This document shows, piece after piece, positions 7,649-14,219 of a DNA stretch of 17,665 bases. Below the pieces are notes generated by a model. That model ran no database searches and was not told the origin of the DNA. It saw only the letters and a list, made by a program, of their open reading frames with translations. Source of the DNA: an uncultured Bacteroides sp. (GTDB taxonomy: Bacteria > Bacteroidota > Bacteroidia > Bacteroidales > Bacteroidaceae). The stretch spans positions 1-17,665 of the forward strand of contig CABROZ010000041.1 in assembly GCA_902472795.1 (NCBI GenBank), read 5' to 3'. Numbering within the stretch: position 1 is the stretch's first letter; the number at the start of each line of letters is the position of its first letter. The translations under genes were made by a program, and so were the position numbers.

Positions 7649-8648
7649 TTTCCCTTATCTCCAGACGGGTGGGCACTACCACCTGTCGGACTGTTTTGTC
7701 CCCCTTGATGCGGTCTATCAGCAGGCGGCAGGCGGTTTCGCCCATCAGATAAGTCTGGTGCGAGACGGCCGACAGCTTGGGTTCTACATAGTTGGCGTGC
7801 TGTTCGTCGGTATAGCCGATGATGGCCACATCCTGCGGGATGCGCAGCCCGTGACTCTTGATGACTTCCATTGCGGCAAAGGCAAGTGTGTCGTTCATGG
7901 CCAGTATGGCGTCGGGGGGCTGGGGCAGTGACAGCAGCGATTCGGTGGCAATTTTCCCTTCTTCGTAATCTATTTTGCGGCATACCACCAGTTCCTTTTG
8001 TATGGGAATGTGGTTTTCGCGCAGGGCTTCTAAGTAGCCGTGTTTCCTTCGTCGTACGATGTCCAGATGGTTGGCACCGCCGATGAAGGCCACCCGCTTG
8101 CTGCCGTTGTTCAGTAGGTGCTGCGTAGCCATCTGGGCAGAATGTTCGCCGTCGGCCACAACGGTAGAGAACATGTCGGGCAGGCATACGCGGTCGAACA
8201 GGATGACAGGCATGTTGATGTCGGCCAGTGCCGCCCAGTGGCTGAAATCGGTTGTCTCCTGCGACAGGCAGGCGATGATGCCTTCGACACGCATGTTGAC
8301 TAGATTCTCGATGTTCTTCTTTTCGTATTCGTACGACTCGTGCGAGGTAGTGATGATGACAAAGTATCCGTTGGCAATGGCCATGTCCTCGATGCCGCTC
8401 AGGATGGAGGAAAAGAAATGGGTGACAATGTCCGGCACGATGACTCCGATGATGCGCGGAGCATTTTTGCGCAGGCTGATGGCGAAGGGGTTGGGGCGGT
8501 AGTTCAGCTCCTGTGCCAGCTGCTTGGCGCGGGCGCGCAGGTCGGCACTTATCTCGGGGCTGTCTTTCAGCGCCCTCGACACGGTAGGCACCGACACGCC
8601 GAGCTCGCGTGCCAGGTCTTTCAGGGAAATATGTTTCGGGTTTGCCAT
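7635..8648 (-). CDS. LacI-family transcriptional regulator
   Basis: Cytoplasmic repressor-type regulator, 337 aa, the usual length. The N-terminal helix-turn-helix is ISLKDLARELGVSVPTVSRA, followed by the hinge region YRPNPFAISLRKNAPRIIGV (about residues 48-67) and a periplasmic-binding-protein-like sensor domain (IIGVIVPDIVTHFFSSILSG, VILFDRV, RVAFIGG, AILAMNDTLAFAAMEV, VAIIGYTD). ATG at 8648 begins directly before the HTH; the frame runs 24 codons further up with no family similarity. It is divergent from the reductase-lactonase-permease operon, and a near-palindrome at 8729-8744 lies between them, so it probably represses that operon until a sugar or sugar acid is present. The ligand is not evident. 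Confidence 0.92.
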   Translation of the reverse strand: MANPKHISLKDLARELGVSVPTVSRALKDSPEISADLRARAKQLAQELNYRPNPFAISLRKNAPRIIGVIVPDIVTHFFSSILSGIEDMAIANGYFVIITTSHESYEYEKKNIENLVNMRVEGIIACLSQETTDFSHWAALADINMPVILFDRVCLPDMFSTVVADGEHSAQMATQHLLNNGSKRVAFIGGANHLDIVRRRKHGYLEALRENHIPIQKELVVCRKIDYEEGKIATESLLSLPQPPDAILAMNDTLAFAAMEVIKSHGLRIPQDVAIIGYTDEQHANYVEPKLSAVSHQTYLMGETACRLLIDRIKGDKTVRQVVVPTRLEIRESSIK

Positions 8649-8728
8649 CGGTGCGGTGTGGGGATTCTTTTCAGTTGCAAAGAAAACACTTTTCGGCTGA
8701 AAAGCCAACGAAGCAGACAATTCTTTTT

Positions 8729-8744
8729 ACGTAAACCGTTACGT
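8729..8744. promoter_or_regulatory. Candidate LacI-type operator
   Basis: ACGTAAACCGTTACGT has arms ACGTAA and TTACGT that are exact reverse complements around a 4-bp centre ACCG. The arrangement GTAA-(4)-TTAC resembles LacI-family operators. It sits in the 205-bp divergent region between the LacI gene and the reductase operon, 45 bp upstream of the operon's -7 element. Confidence 0.55.
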
Positions 8745-8788
8745 GGCTTTTTACGACCTTCTGAGAGGGAAAGGACGCAGATTGCTTC

Positions 8789-8796
8789 TATCTTTG
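8789..8796 (+). promoter_or_regulatory. Probable -7 element of the reductase-lactonase-permease operon
   Basis: TATCTTTG matches TAnnTTTG, 58 nt before the ATG at 8854. No TTTG box is visible at the proper upstream distance, so the promoter may be weak or regulated. Confidence 0.5.
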
Positions 8797-8853
8797 TCTG
8801 CATAGATAGTAACCAACTTATTAAATACATCAAACTCTTTAAAAACATTTATT

Positions 8854-9786
8854 ATGCAATACCATGAAATCGGAAAAACAGGGTTGAAAGTATCTTCCCT
8901 TAGCTTCGGAGCTTCGTCGCTGGGCGGAGTATTCCATGACATCAAAGAAAAAGAAGGCATCGAAGCCGTGTTCACTGCCATCGAACTGGGCATGAACTTC
9001 ATCGACGTGTCGCCCTACTACGGACACTACAAGGCCGAGACGGTGCTGGGCAAAGCTCTGAAGGACATTCCGCGCGACAAGTACTACCTGTCCACCAAAG
9101 TAGGACGCTACGGCAAGGACGGCGTCAACACGTGGGACTACTCCGGCAAGCGCGCCACAGAAAGCGTTTACGAAAGCATGGAGCGCCTGAACATCGATTA
9201 CATCGACCTGATCAATGTGCACGACATCGAGTTTGCCGACCTCAACCAGGTGGTGAACGAAACTCTGCCCGCACTGGTGGAACTGCGCAAGAAAGGCGTC
9301 GTAGGACACGTGGGCATCACCGACCTGCAATTAGAGAATCTGAAGTGGGTCATCGACCACTCCGAACCGGGCACGGTAGAAAGCGTCCTGAACTTCTGCC
9401 ACCACTGCCTGAACGACGACAAATTAGTGGACTTCTTAGATTACTTCGAGTCGAAGGGAATAGGTGTCATCAACGCATCACCCTTGTCGATGGGCTTGCT
9501 GACCGAGCGTGGCGTGCCCGCCTGGCACCCGGCTCCCAAACCGTTAGTTGAGGCTTGCCGCAAGGCGATGGAATACTGTAAATCGGTCGGCTACCCCATC
9601 GAGAAACTGGCCATGCAGTATGCCGTCAGCAATCCGCGCATTGCCACAACCCTCTTCAGCACGGCCAATCCGCAGAATGTACGCAAGAACGTGTCCTTCA
9701 TCGAAGAGCCCATCGACTGGGAATTGGTGAAGAAAGTACGCGAAATCATCGGCGACCAGCAGCGTGTCAGCTGGGCGAACTCTTAA
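8854..9786 (+). CDS. Aldo/keto reductase, L-galactose/L-fucose dehydrogenase type
   Basis: NAD(P)-dependent aldose dehydrogenase expected to oxidise C1 of L-galactose or L-fucose to the aldonolactone. The 310-aa protein is a single AKR barrel with the full catalytic tetrad: D51 and Y56 (NFIDVSPYYG), K82 (YLSTKVGRY) and H123 (LINVHDIEF). It closely resembles plant L-galactose dehydrogenase along its length: the stretches GKTGLKVS, FGASSLGGVF, VHDIEFADLNQVVNETLPAL, CHHCLNDDKLVDFL, and SPLSMGLLTERGVPAWHPAP each have near-identical counterparts there. The family also includes bacterial L-fucose dehydrogenase (D-threo-aldose 1-dehydrogenase). It starts an operon, with the amidohydrolase ATG 11 nt after its stop. 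Substrate choice between L-fucose and L-galactose cannot be settled by sequence alone. Confidence 0.87.
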   Translation: MQYHEIGKTGLKVSSLSFGASSLGGVFHDIKEKEGIEAVFTAIELGMNFIDVSPYYGHYKAETVLGKALKDIPRDKYYLSTKVGRYGKDGVNTWDYSGKRATESVYESMERLNIDYIDLINVHDIEFADLNQVVNETLPALVELRKKGVVGHVGITDLQLENLKWVIDHSEPGTVESVLNFCHHCLNDDKLVDFLDYFESKGIGVINASPLSMGLLTERGVPAWHPAPKPLVEACRKAMEYCKSVGYPIEKLAMQYAVSNPRIATTLFSTANPQNVRKNVSFIEEPIDWELVKKVREIIGDQQRVSWANS

Positions 9787-9797
9787 AACCGTGGGCC

Positions 9798-10721
9798 ATG
9801 GAATATCCGATTATCGACGCGCATGCCCACTTGTGGCTGCGTCAGGACACGGTGGTGGACGGCCTGCCCATCCGCACGCTGGAGAACGGCCGTTCGCTCT
9901 TCATGGGCGAGGTGAGGCAAATGCTTCCGCCCTTTATGATTGACGGTCGCAACTCGGCCGAAGTCTTCCTGTCGAACATGGACTATGCCCAGGTGTCGGC
10001 AGCTGTTATCACACAGGAGTTTATCGACGGCATACAGAATGAATACCTGGCCGACGTGGCTGCCCGCTATCCCGATCGTTTCTTCGTGTGCGGTCTGTGC
10101 GAGTTCCGCAAGCCGGGCTTCTACGAGCAGGCCAGGCAGTTGATAGAGCAGGGCTTTCGCGGCATCAAGATTCCTGCCCAGCGTCTGCTGTTGAAGGAAG
10201 GTCGTGTATGGCTGAACAGCGACGAGATGATGCGCATGTTCCACCTGATGGAGCAGAAGCAGGTACTGTTGTCCATCGACATGGCCGACGGCGCCACACA
10301 GGTGCCCGAACTGGAAGAGGTGATACAGGAATGTCCGCAGCTGAAGGTGGCTATCGGGCACTTTGGCATGGTGACCACGCCGGGCTGGACCGAACAGGTG
10401 AAACTGGCTCGCCATCCGAACGTCCGCATCGAGTCGGGCGGCATCACGTGGCTGTTCAACGACGAGTTCTATCCCTTCCGCGGCGCCGTGCGCGCCATTC
10501 GCGAGGCGGCCGACCTGGTAGGAATGGACAAGCTGATGTGGGGCTCGGACTATCCGCGCACCATTACGGCTATCACCTATCGCATGTCGTACGACTTCGT
10601 GAGCAAGTCGACCGAGCTGACCGACGACGAGAAACGGCTCTTCCTGGGCGAGAATGCCCGCAGCTTCTACGGCTTCGGTGCGTTGCCCGAACTGCCTTAC
10701 ATCAAAAACATGTCAGAATAA
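9798..10721 (+). CDS. Amidohydrolase family 2, probable aldonolactonase
   Basis: Metal-dependent hydrolase of the amidohydrolase_2 (COG2159/COG3618-like) group, 307 aa, cytoplasmic. Visible metal-site motifs are IIDAHAHLW (H9, H11) at the N-terminus, AIGHFGM (H188) and MWGSDYPR (D251) near the C-terminal part; the usual mid-barrel His position near residue 160 reads LLSIDMAD instead. Amidohydrolases next to fucose permeases and aldose dehydrogenases act as L-fuconolactonases in Burkholderia and probably Campylobacter, so hydrolysis of the lactone made by the preceding reductase is the natural inference. The gene lies 11 nt after the reductase and 13 nt before the permease start, so all three are one transcript. 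A decarboxylase role, also seen in this superfamily, cannot be excluded. Confidence 0.8.
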   Translation: MEYPIIDAHAHLWLRQDTVVDGLPIRTLENGRSLFMGEVRQMLPPFMIDGRNSAEVFLSNMDYAQVSAAVITQEFIDGIQNEYLADVAARYPDRFFVCGLCEFRKPGFYEQARQLIEQGFRGIKIPAQRLLLKEGRVWLNSDEMMRMFHLMEQKQVLLSIDMADGATQVPELEEVIQECPQLKVAIGHFGMVTTPGWTEQVKLARHPNVRIESGGITWLFNDEFYPFRGAVRAIREAADLVGMDKLMWGSDYPRTITAITYRMSYDFVSKSTELTDDEKRLFLGENARSFYGFGALPELPYIKNMSE

Positions 10722-10727
10722 GGAGGG
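10722..10727 (+). promoter_or_regulatory. Strong Shine-Dalgarno-like site before the permease
   Basis: GGAGGG follows the amidohydrolase stop directly and ends 7 nt before the permease ATG at 10735. Such a site is uncommon in Bacteroidetes, where initiation rarely uses Shine-Dalgarno pairing; it supports ATG 10735 over the longer open frame upstream. Confidence 0.5.
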
Positions 10728-10734
10728 ACCGGTT

Positions 10735-11985
10735 ATGAAGAAACAGAATTACGCTGTCCCCTTGATGCTCGTCTTTACGCTGTTCTTTCTGTGGGCCATC
10801 AGCAGCAACCTGCTGCCCACCATGATACGACAGCTGATGAAGACGTGCGAACTGAATACATTCGAGGCCTCGTTCACCGAGACGGCCTACTGGCTGGCCT
10901 ATTTTATTTTTCCCATCCCCATCGCCATGTTCATGAAGCGATACAGCTACAAGGCGGGCATCGTCTTCGGTCTGTTGCTGGCAGCGTTTGGCGGACTGCT
11001 GTTCTTTCCGGCCGCCATGCTGAAGGAGTACTGGGCTTACCTGTGCATCTTCTTCATCATCGCTACGGGCATGTGTTTCCTGGAGACGGCGGCCAATCCG
11101 TACGTCACCGCCTTGGGCGACCCGGCTACGGCTCCCCGGCGGCTGAATCTGGCCCAGTCGTTCAACGGACTGGGAGCGTTCATCTCGGCCATGTTCCTGC
11201 GCAAGCTCATCCTGAGCGGCACGCACTACACCCGCGAAACGCTTCCTGCCGACTATGCCGGTGGCTGGGAGGCCTACATTCAGACGGAGACCGATGCCAT
11301 GAAGATGCCTTACCTGGTACTGGCCATGTTGCTGATTGTCATCGCTGTCGTGTTTATCTTCTCGAAGTTGCCCAAGATTGGCGACGAGGAGCACAAGGCG
11401 GCAGCCGGTTCAAAGCTGATTGACTTTGGCGTGTTGCGCCGCTCGCACCTGCGCTGGGGTGTCATCGCCCAGTTCTTCTACAACGGCGGACAGACGGCCA
11501 TCAACAGCCTTTTCTTAGTGTATTGCTGTACGTATGTGGGGTTGCCCGAAAGTGAGGCCACCACGTACTTCGGACTCTATATGCTGGCTTTCCTGCTGGG
11601 CCGCTGGATCGGCACGGGACTGATGGTGAAGTTCCGTCCGCAGGATATGCTGCTGGTGTATGCCCTGCTCAACGTGGTGTTGTGCGGAGTGGTGATCGGC
11701 TTCGGAGGTATGGTGGGACTGTATGCCATGCTGGGCATCTCGTTCTTCATGTCCATCATGTATCCCACGCAGTTCTCGCTGGCCCTCAAGGGGCTGGGCG
11801 ACCAGACCAAGAGCGGTTCGGCCTTCCTTGTGATGGCCATCGTGGGCAATGCCTGCCTGCCGCAGCTGACGGCCTACCTGATGCACGTGAATGCGCAGTT
11901 GTACTACGCTGCCTATATCATTCCGCTCATCTGCTTTGCCTTCTGCGCCTACTATGGCTGGAAGGGCTACAAGGTGGTGGATTGA
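10735..11985 (+). CDS. FucP-type L-fucose:H+ symporter family permease (MFS)
   Basis: Inner-membrane sugar permease of the FHS family within the major facilitator superfamily, 416 aa with about 12 hydrophobic segments. Signatures shared with E. coli FucP include FFLWA near residue 20, FPIPIAMFMKRYSYKAGIVFGL, the core CFLETAANPYVTALG with E117 matching FucP E135, RLNLAQSFNGLGA, and in the second half RWGVIAQFFYNGGQTA, SIMYPTQFSLALKGLG and KSGSAFLVM. The position of FucP D46 is occupied by P28 (SSNLLPTM against ANNLNDIL), a notable difference from the proton-coupled prototype. ATG at 10735 follows a strong ribosome binding site and gives a proper cytoplasmic N-terminus. It is the third gene of the operon. 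Substrate: L-fucose, L-galactose or a related sugar. Confidence 0.88.
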   Translation: MKKQNYAVPLMLVFTLFFLWAISSNLLPTMIRQLMKTCELNTFEASFTETAYWLAYFIFPIPIAMFMKRYSYKAGIVFGLLLAAFGGLLFFPAAMLKEYWAYLCIFFIIATGMCFLETAANPYVTALGDPATAPRRLNLAQSFNGLGAFISAMFLRKLILSGTHYTRETLPADYAGGWEAYIQTETDAMKMPYLVLAMLLIVIAVVFIFSKLPKIGDEEHKAAAGSKLIDFGVLRRSHLRWGVIAQFFYNGGQTAINSLFLVYCCTYVGLPESEATTYFGLYMLAFLLGRWIGTGLMVKFRPQDMLLVYALLNVVLCGVVIGFGGMVGLYAMLGISFFMSIMYPTQFSLALKGLGDQTKSGSAFLVMAIVGNACLPQLTAYLMHVNAQLYYAAYIIPLICFAFCAYYGWKGYKVVD

Positions 11986-11992
11986 CACGCGG

Positions 11993-12101
11993 CTACACGG
12001 CTTCTGAAGGACACCTGCATGCCTTTTGCAGGACACTTGCACGGCTCGCGAGCCACACTTGCATTACTCACGAGCCACACTTGTGTCGCTCGAAAGCCCG
12101 T
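11993..12101. repeat. Array 2 of degenerate 22-bp tandem repeats (5 units)
   Basis: Units start at 11993 (21 bp), 12014, 12036, 12058 and 12080. The best copies begin CTTGCACGGCTCG (12036) and CTTGCATTACTCA (12058) and end GAGCCACA. The 12036 unit contains the perfect 12-bp palindrome GGCTCGCGAGCC at 12043-12054. The array occupies most of the 203-bp gap between the permease and the dehydrogenase and shares its unit with the array at 3724-3811, about 8.3 kb away. Confidence 0.78.
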
Positions 12102-12188
12102 CGGACACCTGCCGGAAAGGGTTGTTCCGCCTGTGAAAAATTGGATTGGAAGATTGATTAAGAAACTTGAACAATAATAACTGATAAG

Positions 12189-13210
12189 ATGAAAGCAGTA
12201 CAAATTACCGGCCCTTCTGAAATGAGGGTCATCGAGATGGAGAAGCCTGTAGTGGCTCCCGGACAAATTTTGGTAAAGATAGAATATGTAGGCTTTTGCG
12301 GTTCGGACCTGAACACGTATCTGGGTCGCAACCCGATGGTGAAGCTGCCCGTAGTGCCCGGTCACGAAGTTGGCGCTGTGGTCGAGGAAATAGGCGAGGG
12401 TGTACCCGAAGGCCTGTTTGCCAAAGGCATGAGCGTGACACTGAACCCCTATACCAACTGTGGAAAATGTGCTTCATGCCGCAACGGCCGTGTCAACGCC
12501 TGCGAGCACAACGAAACGCTGGGCGTGCAGCGCAACGGCGTGATGTGCGAATATGCCGTCATGCCTTGGCAGAAGGTGATTCCCGCTCCGTCGATGTCGT
12601 CGCGCGACTGTGCGCTCATCGAGCCGATGAGTGTCGGTTTCCATGCCGTTTCGCGCGGCCAGGTGGTCGATAACGAACGGGTGATGGTCATCGGTTGCGG
12701 TATGATCGGTATGGGTGCTATTATCCGTGCTTCGTTGCGCGGCGCGTTGACCTGGACGACGAAAAACTGGAGCTGGCCCGTAAGGTAGGAGCCGCTTACG
12801 TCATCAACTCGAAGACGGAGAACGTGCACGAACGCATGTTGCAGCTGACCGACGGACTGGGTGCCGACGTGGTGATCGAAGCCGTAGGCAGTCCGGCCAC
12901 CTACGTAACGGCGGTGGACGAAGTAGGCTTCACGGGTCGCGTGGTGTGCATCGGTTATGCCAAGAGTCCGGTAGAGTTCCAGACGAAACTGTTTGTGCAG
13001 AAGGAGCTTGACATACGCGGTTCGCGCAATGCCCTTCCGGCCGACTTCCGTGCCGTAATCAACTACCTGCAGACAGGTGTATGTCCGATTGAGAAATTAA
13101 TCAGCCGCATCGTCGAGCCCGAAGAGGCTGCTTCGGCCATGGCCGGATGGGCGGCTGCTCCGGGAAAGGTGTTCCGCATTCTGGTGAAGTTCAATCCCCT
13201 CCAGAAGTAA
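12189..13210 (+). pseudogene. Zinc-dependent MDR dehydrogenase, frameshifted (L-galactonate 5-dehydrogenase-like)
   Basis: Medium-chain alcohol/polyol dehydrogenase split in two frames. Frame one (from 12189) has the catalytic zinc ligands C37 (GFCGSD), H59-E60 (PGHE) and the IEP motif, structural zinc cysteines C91, C94, C97 and C105, and the Rossmann start VMVIGCGMIGMG. The frame then changes at 12745/12746: after SLRGA the family pattern resumes as VDLDDEKLELARKVGA in the +2-shifted frame and runs to TAA at 13210. Restoring the reading needs 1+3n inserted bases; alignment to relatives such as E. coli LgoD, which has four residues between GA and the acidic end of strand beta2, points to 13 missing bases. 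The shared GSRNAxPxDF motif supports the LgoD comparison. Restored length would be about 344 aa, normal for the family. It is the same strand as the permease operon, 203 bp downstream. Confidence 0.82.
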
Positions 13211-13684
13211 CAGTGCCGCTTTGCGATCGAGGCCTCCGGCATAGCCGGTCAGGCTACCGTCGCGTCCGACGACGCGGTGGCAGGGAACAATGATACTGAC
13301 AGGGTTGTGACCCACAGCGCCTCCGACGGCCTGTGCAGCCACAGCCCTGTCGCTGTTTTGCAGCCGGGCCAGTTGGCGGGCGATGTCCCGGTAGGTCACC
13401 GTCTGTCCGTAGGGGATTTCCTGCAGCAGTTTCCATACCTGCTGGCGGAAGGGGCTTCCTGCGAGTTGCAGGGGTGGGGTATTACTGGGGCGGCAGCCGC
13501 GGAAGTAGTCGGCCAGCCACAGGCGGACGTCGTCGAACAGGGGCAGGTCGCGCCATTCGTATGCGTCGGCTGTCAGGTCGGGAAAGTACTTCTGCCCGTC
13601 AAACCACAGGCCGGTCAGGCAACAACCGTCGCCGGCCATCGTCATCGGCCCCAAGGGCGAGAGGTAGGGTTGCAGGTAAGTCAT
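13097..13684 (-). CDS. ogt: Methylated-DNA--protein-cysteine S-methyltransferase
   Basis: Suicide DNA repair protein that transfers the methyl group from O6-methylguanine to its own cysteine. It has 195 aa: an N-terminal ribonuclease-like domain, then the DNA-binding domain with SPFRQQVWKLLQEIPYGQTVTYRDIA (about 77-102) and the active-site motif NPVSIIVPCHRVVG with C135. The core should end near residue 169 (LLLLEGIEL); about 26 further residues with no family similarity run across the 3' end of the convergent dehydrogenase gene, overlapping it by 114 nt. It starts 19 nt after the thioesterase stop on the same strand, so the two are likely cotranscribed. An Ada-like regulatory N-domain is absent. 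Confidence 0.93.
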   Translation of the reverse strand: MTYLQPYLSPLGPMTMAGDGCCLTGLWFDGQKYFPDLTADAYEWRDLPLFDDVRLWLADYFRGCRPSNTPPLQLAGSPFRQQVWKLLQEIPYGQTVTYRDIARQLARLQNSDRAVAAQAVGGAVGHNPVSIIVPCHRVVGRDGSLTGYAGGLDRKAALLLLEGIELHQNAEHLSRSSRPSGHGRSSLFGLDDAAD

Positions 13685-13703
13685 GGCATACGTGCGTGGA
13701 AGG

Positions 13704-14138
13704 TTACTTCTTTCTCCTCAGGTCTTTGCCCTCGTAGCGGCAGATGGCTTCTATCCAGTCCTGCTCTAAGGGCTTGGATTCGTGTCTGGTGAGGTCGAAT
13801 GCCACCATCACCGAGGTGCAGATGCATTTGGTTTCGTTCGTCTGCGTGTCGATGACCCGCTGAGCCAGTCGGAAGCTTTTGGTACCGATTTCGGTGACGG
13901 CGGTCTGTACGGCAATGTGGTCGGAGCCATAAATTTGCGAGAGGAAGTCGGCTTCGATGTGGACGACGACAATGCCGTCCTTCTCCCAGTCAACATGAGG
14001 GCACACCGAGGCAAAGTATTCCGTCTTGCCTAAGTCGTAGAACGAAAAATAGACCGTGTTGTTGACGTGCCCGAACTTATCAACGTCGTTAAAGCGTAGT
14101 TGTATAGGCAGAGTGTGGTTAAAATGAATTTCTTCCAT
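13704..14138 (-). CDS. Acyl-CoA thioesterase, 4HBT hot-dog family (YbgC/FadM-like)
   Basis: Single hot-dog domain hydrolase, 144 aa, predicted to cleave acyl-CoA thioesters in the cytoplasm. The family signature LRFNDVDKFGHVNNTVYFSFYD (about residues 14-35) contains the catalytic Asp and the GHVNN-Tyr motif, followed by the long hot-dog helix with GKTEYFAS and strands GIVVVHIEADFLSQI and KCICTSVMVAFD. ATG at 14138 precedes the motif at the usual distance. The gene is first of a probable thioesterase-ogt operon and is divergent from tsaC, with overlapping promoters in the 81-bp gap. The acyl substrate is unknown. Confidence 0.9.
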   Translation of the reverse strand: MEEIHFNHTLPIQLRFNDVDKFGHVNNTVYFSFYDLGKTEYFASVCPHVDWEKDGIVVVHIEADFLSQIYGSDHIAVQTAVTEIGTKSFRLAQRVIDTQTNETKCICTSVMVAFDLTRHESKPLEQDWIEAICRYEGKDLRRKK

Positions 14139-14170
14139 TGTTTTCTCCCAAACGTTGTTAGTTATCGCTG

Positions 14171-14201
14171 CAAAAATACTATTTTTGCGTGTTTAATCAA
14201 T
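14171..14201 (-). promoter_or_regulatory. Promoter of thioesterase-ogt
   Basis: On the minus strand, TTG (14200-14198) is followed after exactly 19 nt by TATTTTTG (14178-14171), matching the Bacteroidetes -33/-7 arrangement. The thioesterase ATG is 33 nt further on. Confidence 0.6.
14180..14187 (+). promoter_or_regulatory. Promoter -7 element of tsaC
   Basis: TATTTTTG on the plus strand, 32 nt before the tsaC ATG. Together with the minus-strand -7 element it forms the perfect 17-bp palindrome at 14171-14187 (CAAAAATA-C-TATTTTTG). A plus-strand -33 box is not clear (TTG at 14155-14157, spacing 22). Confidence 0.5.
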
Positions 14202-14219
14202 GATTTCATACAGTAAGAA

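Noticed and set aside
8649..8720. 24-codon N-terminal extension of the LacI regulator
   Set aside because: LacI proteins begin just before the helix-turn-helix; ATG 8648 fits and the extension has no similarity.
12189..13210. Programmed frameshift in the dehydrogenase
   Set aside because: No slippery heptamer or downstream structure at the junction, and about four residues of the Rossmann fold are missing, which a frameshift alone would not restore.
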